This document shows, piece by piece, positions 1 through 10,750 of a stretch of DNA of 64,000 nucleotides (the stretch's first letter is position 1; each line of letters begins with the position of its first letter). Position numbers and translations under genes: made by a program. Origin of the DNA: Schizochytrium sp. TIO01. Lineage: Eukaryota; Sar; Bigyra; Thraustochytrida; Thraustochytriidae. The notes beneath the pieces were generated by a model. It had not been told where the DNA came from. It saw only the letters and a list, made by a program, of their open reading frames with translations, and did not search any database. The stretch is from assembly GCA_004764695.1 (NCBI GenBank), contig SMSO01000014.1, forward strand, positions 6,934,029 to 6,998,028, read 5' to 3'.

Positions 1-1444
1 TCTCTAATTTAGAACGCTGCCTAGCCTCTCGAGCTTCCACGCGTCGTGCCTCTTCAGTGTCGATCCTCAATTTTTCAAGAGCGGTAAGCTTGTCAAAGCA
101 TATCTCGCACACTTTGACTGTTTCGTACATCCGTGATTTCATCTTTTCAGGGAGTGCTTCTGCGAGCTGAGCCGAGTTATTGAGCCCAGTTCGATAAGAA
201 AGAACTAATTTATAAACTAGAGCTCTCCGCTCTAATGGAGAAACTTGACGCAGTTGATCAAGCGACGCAGAAGAATGGACGTCGCCAATGCACCAGTTCA
301 ACTGTTCACGAAGTTTTTCACTTTCTGACTTGTGCCCCTCCTGAGCTACCTGTCTCGTTTTAAGAGCAATTTGGCGAACTTTGGCTGAGGTATATGCCGA
401 AGACAGTAATCGATAGCTTCGAATATCAGAAACAATCTCACGGACGACTTTGGCTCCGCTTGATCCTGCATATTCCTCAATTACAAGATGACCTTCGATG
501 TCACTAATAGAGCAGTGCTTGGCAAGCTTTCGCGCACAGCGAGATCCCGCCAAACGCTGAAGTCTGCCAAAGCTTGCAGGGACAACGGCTTGTAGTAATA
601 CAAGACCTGCCGGAGACTTTTCTGGAGCAGCAGAGAACATTTTGCAGAGTCTTTCAAGACACAGGACTAAGTCGTTTTTGGTGAGAACAAACTCATCTGG
701 CGCTCCCATAGCCTCGAAGCTTCGTGCACGAACTAGAGGCGAATTTCCAAAGTGACCTAAACTTTGGATAATTGTTGCATAAAAAGGTGCAAGGTCCTTG
801 ACTCCATGAAACTCTTCAGTTACCTCGCCAAAACAAACCCACCGAATAATGCGTTGCGACATGTCGAAAACTAATGTGGGAACAAACTCAACTTTGGCCT
901 TCTGTATGGCACGTTGCAAACTACAATCCCGCCAAAATTGATATCCCTGCTTCACTTCGCATAAGGTATTGTGCTTCGAATTATCAGTATCTCCCGTTGC
1001 AAAATGTTTCTTTTGCCTTTCCACATGCACATCATCTCCTCTTGCTTTTGATGTTGAGATCGACTTAAGAGTTGCAACACGAGGTAACTTCCCAGGTTTG
1101 TAAGATGGCTTAGATTTTGTGAATGACTTTGATGATTTTTTCGATAGGTCTTGTGCTTGAATTCTAGTAGATCGCGTGTTAACCGGTTGATACCTTTCTG
1201 GGATCTTCAAGTACTTCGTCTCTACACGGTTCCCTTTATGAGTCCTCGTCTTTCCTGTGATGTTACGTAGCTTTGCCTCACGAAGTTCCATTTCAACTCG
1301 AATGTCCCGCTCCGGATCATATTCCAACGTGTTAAACCAATTCAAAAATGAGCTTTTGTTTATACAACGTCCAGCACCAGATTGTTGAGTGCATTTTGGT
1401 GACTCTTGACTCTTTTCAGTTGGTGAGTCGATTGAATCCGACAT
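1..1444 (-). CDS. Unknown protein, C-terminus cut by left window edge
   Basis: I read this frame directly: from the ATG at 1444-1442 it is open on the minus strand for 481 codons to the window edge with no stop, so the 3' end is missing. I do not recognise the family. The N-terminal ~50 residues include a WFN-x-LEYDPERDIR stretch. Residues ~75-145 are rich in Lys, Ser and Thr and probably disordered. The middle (~160-400) is mixed and helix-like, with hydrophobic segments typical of a folded soluble domain. A CEIC motif sits at residues 446-449, followed by a strongly charged Glu/Arg helix that runs off the edge. No signal peptide or membrane segment is seen. An uninterrupted frame this long in AT-rich DNA is very unlikely by chance, so I am confident it is coding but not of its function. 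Confidence 0.8.
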   Translation of the reverse strand, partial: MSDSIDSPTEKSQESPKCTQQSGAGRCINKSSFLNWFNTLEYDPERDIRVEMELREAKLRNITGKTRTHKGNRVETKYLKIPERYQPVNTRSTRIQAQDLSKKSSKSFTKSKPSYKPGKLPRVATLKSISTSKARGDDVHVERQKKHFATGDTDNSKHNTLCEVKQGYQFWRDCSLQRAIQKAKVEFVPTLVFDMSQRIIRWVCFGEVTEEFHGVKDLAPFYATIIQSLGHFGNSPLVRARSFEAMGAPDEFVLTKNDLVLCLERLCKMFSAAPEKSPAGLVLLQAVVPASFGRLQRLAGSRCARKLAKHCSISDIEGHLVIEEYAGSSGAKVVREIVSDIRSYRLLSSAYTSAKVRQIALKTRQVAQEGHKSESEKLREQLNWCIGDVHSSASLDQLRQVSPLERRALVYKLVLSYRTGLNNSAQLAEALPEKMKSRMYETVKVCEICFDKLTALEKLRIDTEEARRVEAREARQRSKLE

Positions 1445-2886
1445 GTTAGGAACTGAACAGCTCGTAATATTTAAGAAGGTCAAAAGTAGATGCCTACTCA
1501 AGAGAGGAGGCGCAGAGAACCGTCCTCACAAGGTCGATGCTTGTATAGCTGGGACCGGAGAGAGCAGAGACAACACCCTGGCAAACTTTTCAGAGAAGGA
1601 ATGTAGTGTTGAGATCTGACACCCGTCCGTGCGTCCAGGATGCTAAATAACTATATCTCTTTTTCGTCAGACAAACCACCAAGAAGCTATTCTCACATTT
1701 TACGTACTCACAGAACATTGTAGTTCTTGCTTTGCAGTCCTCTGCGCAACCCATTTTGTATATATCCGTTGTAGCTGGAGTTGTCTTCCAATTCTGAGCG
1801 GTCCTCATATGTACCAAACTTGGTACTTGTACTACCCTAACCCTAGTTTTAAAGTTTCTTTGAAGGGGTATTATCAATAGCTAGGGTGGGTGATGAGTGG
1901 TGGAGAATTAATACTAAAAGTATCCTTACTGCCATAGTTTAGAGTGACGAGATCATCAACAAGAGCATATGATGAGTGGTGGATAGTTAAAACATATATA
2001 CTAACATTCATTGCTCTCATTATTCTTATTTGAGTTGAGCTATAAAGGATCAGTATAGTGAAGTATTCTATAACTAAACAGAGGCTATTCCATACTTTCT
2101 ATAGAAAGAAATTGAAGAAACTAGACTAGTCAAATCAGCTTGAAGAATACTACTAACAATATTTGCATCTAAGGGCTTAGGAAGAGTAGAATGAAATATT
2201 GGAAAGGATGCAAAGACAGTTGAAACTACGAAAAAATCAAAAATCATTAAATTGCACAAAGCAAATAATTGAAGATCATACGTATTGCTCACAAAGAGTT
2301 GAAAAAAAGGCAAGCAAAGCAAACAACAATGGAAAATCACATATGAATGAAAGGCAAATAATGAAATTTGAAAGAAAAAGATGCGTCAATTTTGTTGCAT
2401 TGAAAAGAGTTGAAGGCTTTTTAAAATAACCAATAAGGAAACAAATAGTTTTAAAAATCATAAAATCGATCTGTAAGTACCCTTACCTGCTCATGGTAGG
2501 GGAATTTGATTTCTAGAGGAAAGGGAGAAAGGAATGACATAAAATTCATATGCTCTTTCTAGTGAAAAACCCAACACTAGGCCCCCCCACCAATGTAAAC
2601 CATAGAATTAATGAAAAGCACTAAAAGGTGAATTAGAAGTTCAATAAGTAGTTTTAAAAGAAAAGACCCAGTGAAAAAGGTAGGGGCCGTCCTAGCCAAG
2701 CATTAGTTTACTCTTTTTCTTAGTGACTAACTGATTGGCTAAGCAAGCAGCTAGGCCCTTTGTTATGCACCACTAAAGAAGTCGGAGAAGGAGGCAGCCG
2801 CAACAAGAGGCTAGCTAACTAGGGCACCAAAGTCTATCGCATCAGCACACGTGGAGTGGAGCAAGGGTTGATCACACGCGGACACA
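1445..2886. other. Intergenic, divergent promoters of the left-edge gene and eL28
   Basis: AT-rich spacer between two divergently transcribed genes. It contains a 13-bp direct repeat (GATGAGTGGTGGA) near 1892 and 1971 and a two-unit telomere-like CCCTAACCCTA at 1835-1845. The short ORFs at 1590-1877, 2074-2340 and 2199-2429 overlap one another on both strands and have non-coding composition. No RNA gene is supported. Confidence 0.6.
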
Positions 2887-3321
2887 ATGGTCAAGCTCGC
2901 CGACAGCCTCCTCTGGGAGCTCACCAAGGGCCCCAACGCCTTCACCGTGAAGAGCAAGCACGGTGACAGCCTCACCCGTGAGCCCTTCAACATCACCAAC
3001 ATCCCGAGCCGCAAGTTCTCCGGTCTCGCCAACAGCAAGGCCGTCGGCATGGAGGCTGGCAACAAGGCCGGCAACGTTGCCCTCGTCCTCAAGACCCGCT
3101 CTGCCGAGGCCAAGCCCTCCAAGGCCAAGCACGTCGCCAACATCAAGGTCCACAGCAAGGGCTTCAAGAAGAGCGTCCCCACCGTCGAGAAGCTCCTCCA
3201 GAACAGCTACCGCCAGGACCTTGCCCAGCTCGCCCGCAAGCGTGTCTACCGTAACGCCAAGGCTGTGAGCCGCAGCGGCCGCTCCTTCAAGGCCAAGGCA
3301 CGGACCAACAAGGCCGAGTAA
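2887..3321 (+). CDS. RPL28: 60S ribosomal protein eL28 (L28e)
   Basis: Cytosolic large-subunit ribosomal protein of 144 aa, close to the usual eL28 length (137-150). The N-terminus has the family pattern of an L-W-E/L helix, then an F-T-x-K segment, a N-I-x-N-x-P strand region and S-R-K-F-S-G-L-A-N-S-K-A. The C-terminus is basic and rRNA-binding (K-A-R-T-N-K-A-E end). The ATG at 2887 fits the family N-terminus MVKLADSLLWEL and follows ACACA. Codon use is extremely biased to C-ending codons (CTC, GCC, ACC, AAC, AAG), unlike every neighbour, as expected for a very highly expressed gene. Because of this bias the other frames are also open, giving long shadow ORFs on both strands, which I discount. 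There is no intron. Confidence 0.96.
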   Translation: MVKLADSLLWELTKGPNAFTVKSKHGDSLTREPFNITNIPSRKFSGLANSKAVGMEAGNKAGNVALVLKTRSAEAKPSKAKHVANIKVHSKGFKKSVPTVEKLLQNSYRQDLAQLARKRVYRNAKAVSRSGRSFKAKARTNKAE

Positions 3322-4402
3322 ATTTGTTTCTCTGTCCAATGGCTCTTTTCCTATCATTACTACAACAACAACCTCAACAACAACCTGACATCTCCCTTTA
3401 CAACAACTACAACTACTCCCTTTCTCTATTACCTGCTCCAACTCGCTTCATATCTTTCTTGGTCTTCTTGTTGAACGTGGATTATAGAAACCCAGTTTCT
3501 CAACCTATTCCATTCTTGCTCCTTGTTTGTCTTTTCGCTGACCACCTCTCAGTCCCATCATTTTCCAATTCAACCTGCCACGTTATTCTCTTGAGAGATA
3601 CTTGCGTCAATCGTCAATGCTCTACTCCTTTGCACACTATGCATGCTTAAGCAGGTAACAAGTTCACTTGAGTGTCCTTTCTGTTTCCGCAGATTTAGAA
3701 TGAAATGTTGTTCGTAAGCTGTCATAGTGGGTATGAACACTTACATTTTCCTTTGTAACTCCATGCAAGACTCCCAAAAGGTTTACCAGGTCAAGAACTG
3801 ATATGAAGCCTTGCGTTGAAATATTAGAGAGCATTTGTCTCCGGGGGACACTTCTAATTTCCTTACGGCAAATTAATTGATGAACTACAATACTTGACGA
3901 AATAAAACTATGCCATCAGAATGAAGGTAACTACTTAAGATGTTACTTTATTTGACCCAAGCTCCTCCTTTAAATGGTTACAATAACAGCATGGGGGGCA
4001 TCATGAGTCAAACAATTTATAAACGATCTTTGGCGAAGAAAACTGCAAACTTCAAATATGAACTCTTTTCACAAACAGATAGTCACTCTACCACATCTAG
4101 TATCAAGATATTATCTTTGAGCGAGATTCGATGCTAAAAACAAGAATTGTGGCTGGCATATTCAGAATAGTACAAATAGACTATGCAAAACCAAAACAAA
4201 ATGACTTACTAGACTTTAATATAATTCAATCGATGGCTCTTGTCGGTGAAGGTCAAAGTCTGCAATACAATGATCATCCAGAGTCTGCCGTTATAGCGGA
4301 GATGGTGTAAGTCCTCATTTTCTTCTCATACAGAAATTATAAATCCGACGATTAATGGAGATTATATTCCCACGAATTCGGAGAAACGTTCATATCAACG
4401 TT
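3322..4402. other. Intergenic between convergent eL28 and BBS1
   Basis: Holds the 3' UTRs of two convergent genes. The first ~280 bases after the eL28 stop are pyrimidine- and CAA-rich (ACAACAACC repeats at 3361-3390), probably eL28 3' UTR. The ORFs at 3324-3650 and 3940-4137 have no protein-like features. Nothing else is supported. Confidence 0.55.
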
Positions 4403-6202
4403 CTATCCCTCAACAATGGGCATTTGTACTTCAGCAACGAGTAATGTCATTGGATCACGAATGATGTTGACATACAAGGGGGGTGCTTCTGCACCTGGTA
4501 CTAGGCTATACACATCAATATGAAAGCTTTGCAAAACCTGTGGTATAAGTACAGGAAGCTGCAGAAAAGGAGACTCTACATGGAAGAAGTCGCGGTCATA
4601 GAATAAACTTGCAAGAGCACTATGGAGAGGGATAGCTGCAAGGTTCTCAATCTCCATAATGATCCGGAATTGTGGTCCAAGGCCTTGAACCGAGACTGAC
4701 ATGTTCAAACGAGGCTTGCGGTCATCGGTACGAGCAACGTGGTGGTGTGAACTAGTATACAGCTGGGCATTTGCCACGCCAGCAGTCTGGAAGAGTCGTA
4801 AATAGGACCGCGCAGTGAGGTAACGAAGCTTACATAAACTATGTTGAAATAAGCGATGCATTTCGGCCCCATTTTCCCGCTCCCGCTGTGTCTGGTCTAC
4901 ATACAGTTTTGTTTTCTTTGGAATTACGAGTGGAATATCTTGTTCGGGTGGAGGACCTGGAACTGGCACCTTAGACGGATCTAAATTAGCAGTACGTTTA
5001 AGCATTTTTACGCTGATTGCGCCATTGGTATAAAGGGCAACCAATGTATCTACTTCACGGTTGAATTGACCAAATGTGAGTCCTGTTACAGCAACTCCTT
5101 CTTGAGACGGGGAGATTTTGGTGACAAGCGTCTTCTCCATGTATAGTCTAACCTCTCCTGAGCGAAGCGCCACAAAGAAACCTGTGGCACTTCGCCGTAA
5201 ACATTCAAAAGGGGTAATATTGGTGACATCTTCAGGCATATGCATTGTCCAGTTCTTGCGACCTTTGATATGATACGAGTGAACAGTTCGGTTAGCACAG
5301 GCAAAAATAATATCTCTTCCTATGCGTGCTAGTCCACCGCATATGGGTGAATCCATTTCAATACAGTTGCGCACGAGATCCCCATTGCGAATACTGTAAA
5401 TTCTGTTATCACGGCAAGCAACAACAATGCGATATTCCACTTCCTTGCTACCTGTGATTGCCATACACATTGGTTCACTACGAAGGGTAATGGACTTTAC
5501 AACCTGTCGTGACTGTGAGTCAAGAATTAGAATCTTGCGAGACTCTGTGCCGAGTACCAGTGAACCTTGACCAGAACTGTCTTCCACACGAGTACGATCA
5601 CTTTTAAAGAGCACAGCCATACAAGTAATGCAAGTTGTTAAGGGCTCATCAAATGAACCATCCTCAAGTTCTTCGCTCAGATAACGCTGCTGTCGATCAG
5701 GATCTGCTTCAAGAGCAAGTAAATCTAGCGAGCGTTGTGATACATTAGATTGCGCCCTCAGTTGTCTGCAAGCATCACCAATCGTAAGTTTTCCAGATTT
5801 TAGATTACGCCAAATTTCAACCTCAGCAGGGGCTATTTTAGCAGGGGGCACATTGAACTTAAAGTAAGGTTTGAAGTTCCTGAAGATTTTCACACTAGGT
5901 CCACAGGCTACAGCTACAAGAACTGGACCAGGAATATTGTTTCCAGATATGGACTCTTCAGAGTAGCTACACACTGCAGTTGGCACCGCGTTTAACTTTA
6001 TATTAGTCTGGACACGACCATTGTGATAGACCTTTAGAGTACCTGCAAGGTCTCCCACCAGGAGTTTGTCTTGAGCTAAGCACATGCTTCCAGAGAATGC
6101 ATGCAGATTCACGAGTGGATCATACCAGGCATCTAACCATAACTGTTGAGAATTTTGTAGGTTCCCATCATCTGGAGTTGAACTAGAGGCTTTGGACTCC
6201 AT
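4403..6202 (-). CDS. BBS1: BBS1, BBSome subunit
   Basis: Subunit of the octameric BBSome, the coat that ferries membrane proteins in and out of cilia and is recruited by ARL6/BBS3. From the ATG at 6202 the protein is 599 aa, close to animal BBS1. The longer frame to 6316 begins at TTG and contains no earlier ATG. Family landmarks are in order: LDAWYDPLVNLHAFS at the start, VGDL and LKVYHNG, ACGPSVKIFRNFKPYFKF, VLGTESRKILILD, VACRDNRIYSIR, GEVRLYMEKTL, LKRTANL, then KLYVDQTQRERENGAEMHR before the C-terminal beta-sandwich with VQGLGPQFRI. This gives an N-terminal beta-propeller (~20-430), a helical linker and a C-terminal GAE domain (~490-599). No breaks or missing segments are seen. It indicates a species that builds cilia at some stage. 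Confidence 0.96.
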   Translation of the reverse strand: MESKASSSTPDDGNLQNSQQLWLDAWYDPLVNLHAFSGSMCLAQDKLLVGDLAGTLKVYHNGRVQTNIKLNAVPTAVCSYSEESISGNNIPGPVLVAVACGPSVKIFRNFKPYFKFNVPPAKIAPAEVEIWRNLKSGKLTIGDACRQLRAQSNVSQRSLDLLALEADPDRQQRYLSEELEDGSFDEPLTTCITCMAVLFKSDRTRVEDSSGQGSLVLGTESRKILILDSQSRQVVKSITLRSEPMCMAITGSKEVEYRIVVACRDNRIYSIRNGDLVRNCIEMDSPICGGLARIGRDIIFACANRTVHSYHIKGRKNWTMHMPEDVTNITPFECLRRSATGFFVALRSGEVRLYMEKTLVTKISPSQEGVAVTGLTFGQFNREVDTLVALYTNGAISVKMLKRTANLDPSKVPVPGPPPEQDIPLVIPKKTKLYVDQTQRERENGAEMHRLFQHSLCKLRYLTARSYLRLFQTAGVANAQLYTSSHHHVARTDDRKPRLNMSVSVQGLGPQFRIIMEIENLAAIPLHSALASLFYDRDFFHVESPFLQLPVLIPQVLQSFHIDVYSLVPGAEAPPLYVNIIRDPMTLLVAEVQMPIVEG

Positions 6203-9200
6203 GACCGAAATCCTTCTTGAGTTCGCACACGCAGAGACGTGTCTACAAGAAGCCTCAGTACAGCGTGCTAAAGCACGAGGGACCAGGACTTTGTTGCAGC
6301 CTTTGCCGCTCCACAACCTTTCTCCTTCAAGCCTTCTGTAGGCTGGGACGATGAATAAAGCTGCTCGATGAGCTTAGAAGAAGAAATGTGAACTATTACA
6401 CAACCCTTTGAACATATAAAGACAAAGCTATTTGGCATAGCCTTGATTGATTATTTAAATATGCACTGATTAAAGTGTACCCCTTCAAAAGGAGCCTTAG
6501 GGAGAAGTCTAAATAAGGCCGTTGGTCCTAAATGTACTCGATCGCGTCGCTATTTCTAATAATGCCCTTAGCTAGACACCTAGTAGTAGTATAAGTGACT
6601 GTAGTAGTACTGGAAGGTTAGTTCCTCTTAACCCACATAGTATTGGCTAGTCAGTCATACATTGATGCATTTTTTTGCTTATTTTTTAATGTGCCTTTTC
6701 TGATGACGTGATTTGCAATAATTACAAACCTGGGTTGAGTCATACCAGAGTGCATCTAAAGAGGGGCGAGTATTCTTGAATTTTGCCCGTGCCCTTTATT
6801 TTTATTTTATTTTTTTGGGGGGGGGATTTATAGATTGCAAATGGGAAACATTTTCGCTGTCTTTGAACTTCAGTTATATTTATCTGCAGCAATCATTTTA
6901 GCCGAAGCTTAGTCCTTAAACTTGCTAATTTAAGAGCTAATAGTGGAGTCAGAAAAGATAATTTTGCGAATAAAAGATGTTATGGATTAGAGTTCACAAT
7001 GCCTATCTAGTTTAAATTCTCTCCCTAAATTTGTAATTTTGTTTTTAATTCGGTTCCTATTTTCTCGAATATGTATCAAACTGCACGAGAAATCCACTGT
7101 GTACGTGTCTAGGACACCCTGATTTAAATGCATGAGATACAATAACAAACATATATGAATCGATTTTTATAAAAAGCTTTATGCTGAGAGCTAAGCCCTG
7201 ATCAACTGGAGGCTGACTGAAGGATGATGAAGGAAGACGCTTGAGAAGCTTAAGAACCCTTAAGAAGATATTGTAGTTTTAGGGGGTAAGCCACTGGCTG
7301 ACCGTGGAGAAGAATAGCCAGATGGAGCAATCCGTTTAAAACTCAATAGACTAAGCATATTTAATCAATATTACTCCTAACTGAAGATGTTAGGTTCATC
7401 GTTATCTCAACCAATAATTCAGAGAATAACCTTGAATATTTCCCTGGATATGCAGTGCACATTCAGCAACTACTACCCCCTTGGTTTCACATCGATATAT
7501 CTGATTTGTCTTTTTTCTATCTCCTATACTTTGCTTGCAATACTTTCAGACTTTAAGTAGTATCCCCAAAACCCTGAGCTGATGTTTGTCCACATGATTC
7601 TTCGATTGGTGATTTTAGTACTATAACAAGAGCTTCCGCTAGAAATTGCTTTAAAAAATAGTATATATTATTTCCTTGACAAGGAAATAGTATATATTAT
7701 TTCCTTGTCAAGGAAAATCCAAGTTTAGAATTAGTGATGGTAAGTACTTATTGCAGAGTAGCCTGTGCTGTGAAGCGTGGAGAGGTAGTCTGACAAGGAT
7801 GACGGACTCAGGATCTCGTGAAGGGATGTAAGTGGCCTACACAATGCCTTTTGATTGAACGCTTGCTTTAATGCGGCTACAGGCATATTATCCAACAGCG
7901 GCCCTCTCACGGAGTCCCATTTTTTTTCTCTAGCTAGATTCCCGACTTAGAAGAGGTATGGAGTGTAGAGTCCTTGGAACTTCGCAGAGGGTCCTTGTAT
8001 ATCTTTGTTGCAAATCGAATTTTATTTCCGGCACATTCTAGCTCATTATCCAGGATCTTGGGGACCAAAGAGTACAGCTCTTACGGTCTATTTATTTGGC
8101 TTGGTCAAAATGTGAACATTTAAGAGATGCGTCTCCCGGAGCCTCCTCTTTAAATAATCAATACAAACATAACTTGACCATGACAGCGAGACACAGAGCA
8201 TCTCTTTTGAATGCCTCTCTTGCGATCATATTTTCACCGAATCAAATGAAGGTATTTTCCATATTGCTGGCTCTGTTTCTATGAATCAAAGCAGCGTTGT
8301 TGTTACCTTGTATTCATTTCGATTTCCTTCAGCTCATGTACCTGATGCCGGGGGTTATCATCGCCTTTGACCTGCGCTGCCTCGGCCCTAACCATAACGA
8401 TTTTTCTGCCTGGTGATCTGTTGTTGTTATTGTTCTTGCTTGCCTACCTGCTTGCTTGCTTGCGTGCTTACCGTTGAGCTTCTTGAAGGCTATTCCAAGC
8501 GTTCTTCATTAAAGCTTGATCTTAATATTCATTTCAGCGTCAACAATATCTGTCTCTTGAGGAGAGTCTGTGCAGAAGTAGTCAGAATATTTGTAGAATC
8601 TTCTGTTGCTATGTTGAATAAACAAACGATGACTACCTTCTGTTTGTGCCACTCTGTCTCTGGCTATGTGTGTTATGAGTCCATGTACAATGCCGCCAAT
8701 GAATCTGTCGAACCGCCGGGACTGCGACGATTCAGCTCAAGGCTGACAAACAAACTCCCATCCAATTCCATCATCAATAGGCGCGCCGTTTCACACGTTG
8801 ACAGAGAATTGATTTTTTGTTAAAATGCTACCTCATAACTAGTTTTTTAATGCAAATTCTGACTGAGATATATATTCTCCCTTGAGTGTTTGAAATGCCA
8901 GCGATACATTTTGAGGCAGAAGCTCTATGCTTTTTTGTAGAGAGGCTGTTTAAAGTGTCGAAATCGGGGTTTCCTGTAGAAACAGTGCTACCATAGTTCC
9001 CTCTCTCTCTAAACTGTCATTAAAAGAGTTAATGCGAAACATGTCGACTGCTGCATCCAACCAGGTAGGTTGACCCCAATGACAACAACGATCACTCTGC
9101 CGAGAGACGATGCGCAGTCTAAATATAGAAGGCTAATGAACCTGTTTTAATGTTGATGAGTAAACCTTCCTTTTGGTGAGTGAACTCTTTAGCTCCATTT

Positions 9201-10750
9201 TCAAAGATTAATCTTCGTTATGAGTTACTATATTTGGTTTTTCAAGAAAGCTTCCAGCTTCTGCTTGCCTGGAGTTTGCCTCAGAATCAGGGCTGTAGAA
9301 ATCGACTCAAAAGGCACAATGATACATGGCGCCGAAGTCGCGTCATGGTAAAGTCACATGTCCATACGAAGAGGTGTCCTAATAATTTAGACAGAATTCA
9401 ACTAGGTGTTAGTTGTAATGTGAAGACAGAAGCAGAGCCTGAGAAACGCTAACTCGAGTTTGCATCTTGTATTTATCTCTTCCCCCCAAAAACGTGTCCT
9501 GAATAATCAAACTGTTTTACCCTGCAAGATGTTTCTTGCAGTTCTCGCTCTTGGCAATTGATCACTCTCCCATATGGTCTGCCAGCCGCCTTCGAAAAGT
9601 GTATGTGCTGTTGGTATGAATGTTTTACTTTAATTTTAAAACTTTTTGAAAACGTTTCTATTTTTATTTATTTTTTAAATAAAAACTAAATAACAACTAT
9701 TTCCTCAAGTAAGAACAAGTACCAAATAACAAAAAATATGAAAAAATAAAGAGGTCACTGTAGCCCCCACCTTTATAATACCAGTGATGAAAATAGTTGG
9801 GATGACTAGTGCCTATGTTATACACTCCTATGATGAAAGCTGATTGTAACAAAAACGACCAGTCTAAGAAGCTATTCCTGTAATCTTTAATTTCATGAAA
9901 TTCAGTTGTATTTACGACCTCAAGTAAACACCCCATGACAAAGACGATGATTGTTTTCTTCGGGGTAGAGGTGAAAAGACCAGGCTTCTGAACCCTTAGC
10001 ATTATAATGGCCTTTCTTCCTGCCTACTACCTAACCATGCTTAAAGTGGGCGACTCTTGATGGAAAGTTTTAGGTATGACAATGACATGAACGCTGTAGA
10101 GATGTATTCACTTCACTAGTCGCAGGCAACCCCTTGAGATCTTTCAATTCAAGTTGAATGAGCCAACACAATCCTTCGTGAATTGTGTTTGCTCTCAGAT
10201 GCAGAGCCACAGCTTGATGAAAGCTCAAGCAGCAGTTCACTGCTCTCAATCCGCAAGCGACTTGTACAGAGAGGCAGCGAGCACTGCGACACAGTCGAGG
10301 ATGAAGCAGGGTGGTTCAAGCAGAGCAACTCAAAGCACGTGCAAGCGCGTCCTAGTGAGAGGTCTTTCGAATCGACGTTCGATTTCTGCTCTTCTTGTTC
10401 AATTCTCTGACACTGAGTGAGCATGATCACGAGGGAGGACCACGTTTTGTGGGGTCAGTGACAGGTGACAGCGCCCAGGTGAGGCAGAGCGCTAGTAGAA
10501 CCTGAGGTGTGCAGAGTCAGGAGCAGAGTGCAAGGTGTCTGGATTCGACTTGGATTATTGCTGCCTCAAGTTCTTGAAGCTGCTCAAACTTCTGAACGCC
10601 CAAATAAGGTCTACAATGGAATCAATCATGCGACTCGGACTAGGGCAGTCTGCCTGACCTGAGCTTATTCCCTATCTATCTAATACTAGCTAGTACCTAG
10701 TACGGAGCCTAAATGATTTATTGAATTCACAAAAAGCGGAAAGGAAAGGA
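6203..10750. other. Gene-poor region, upstream of BBS1
   Basis: About 4.5 kb with no supportable gene. It is AT-rich, with a G9 run near 6817, a 29-bp tandem repeat carrying palindromes at 7658-7715 (listed separately), and scattered short ORFs on both strands (for example 8413-8823 starting at GTG, 9180-9452, 10149-10430 open on both strands) that lack protein character. The first few hundred bases must include the BBS1 promoter, but I cannot identify a core element. Confidence 0.5.
7658..7715. repeat. Two-copy 29-bp tandem repeat with 15-bp palindromes
   Basis: The unit ATAGTATATATTATTTCCTT followed by GACAAGGAA occurs twice at a 29-bp period. Each copy ends in TTCCTTG-N-CAAGGAA, a 7+1+7 palindrome (7672-7686 and 7701-7715). 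The central base is A in copy one and T in copy two, so the two palindromes are exact reverse complements of each other. Confidence 0.9.

Noticed and set aside
2479-2512. CTTACCTG followed by AGGGGA, recalling the 5' end of U1 snRNA
   Set aside because: The required start ATACTTACCTG is not present, the spacing differs, and no Sm site or further U1 stems follow.
7771-7832. GACAAGGATGACGG followed by TCGTGAAG, recalling U6 or U6atac snRNA
   Set aside because: The ACAGAGA box and the TTAGCA segment are absent upstream and there is no terminal T run in place. The match is too short to call.
8413-8823. 136-codon ORF
   Set aside because: It starts at GTG, has Cys-rich irregular composition and no recognisable feature.
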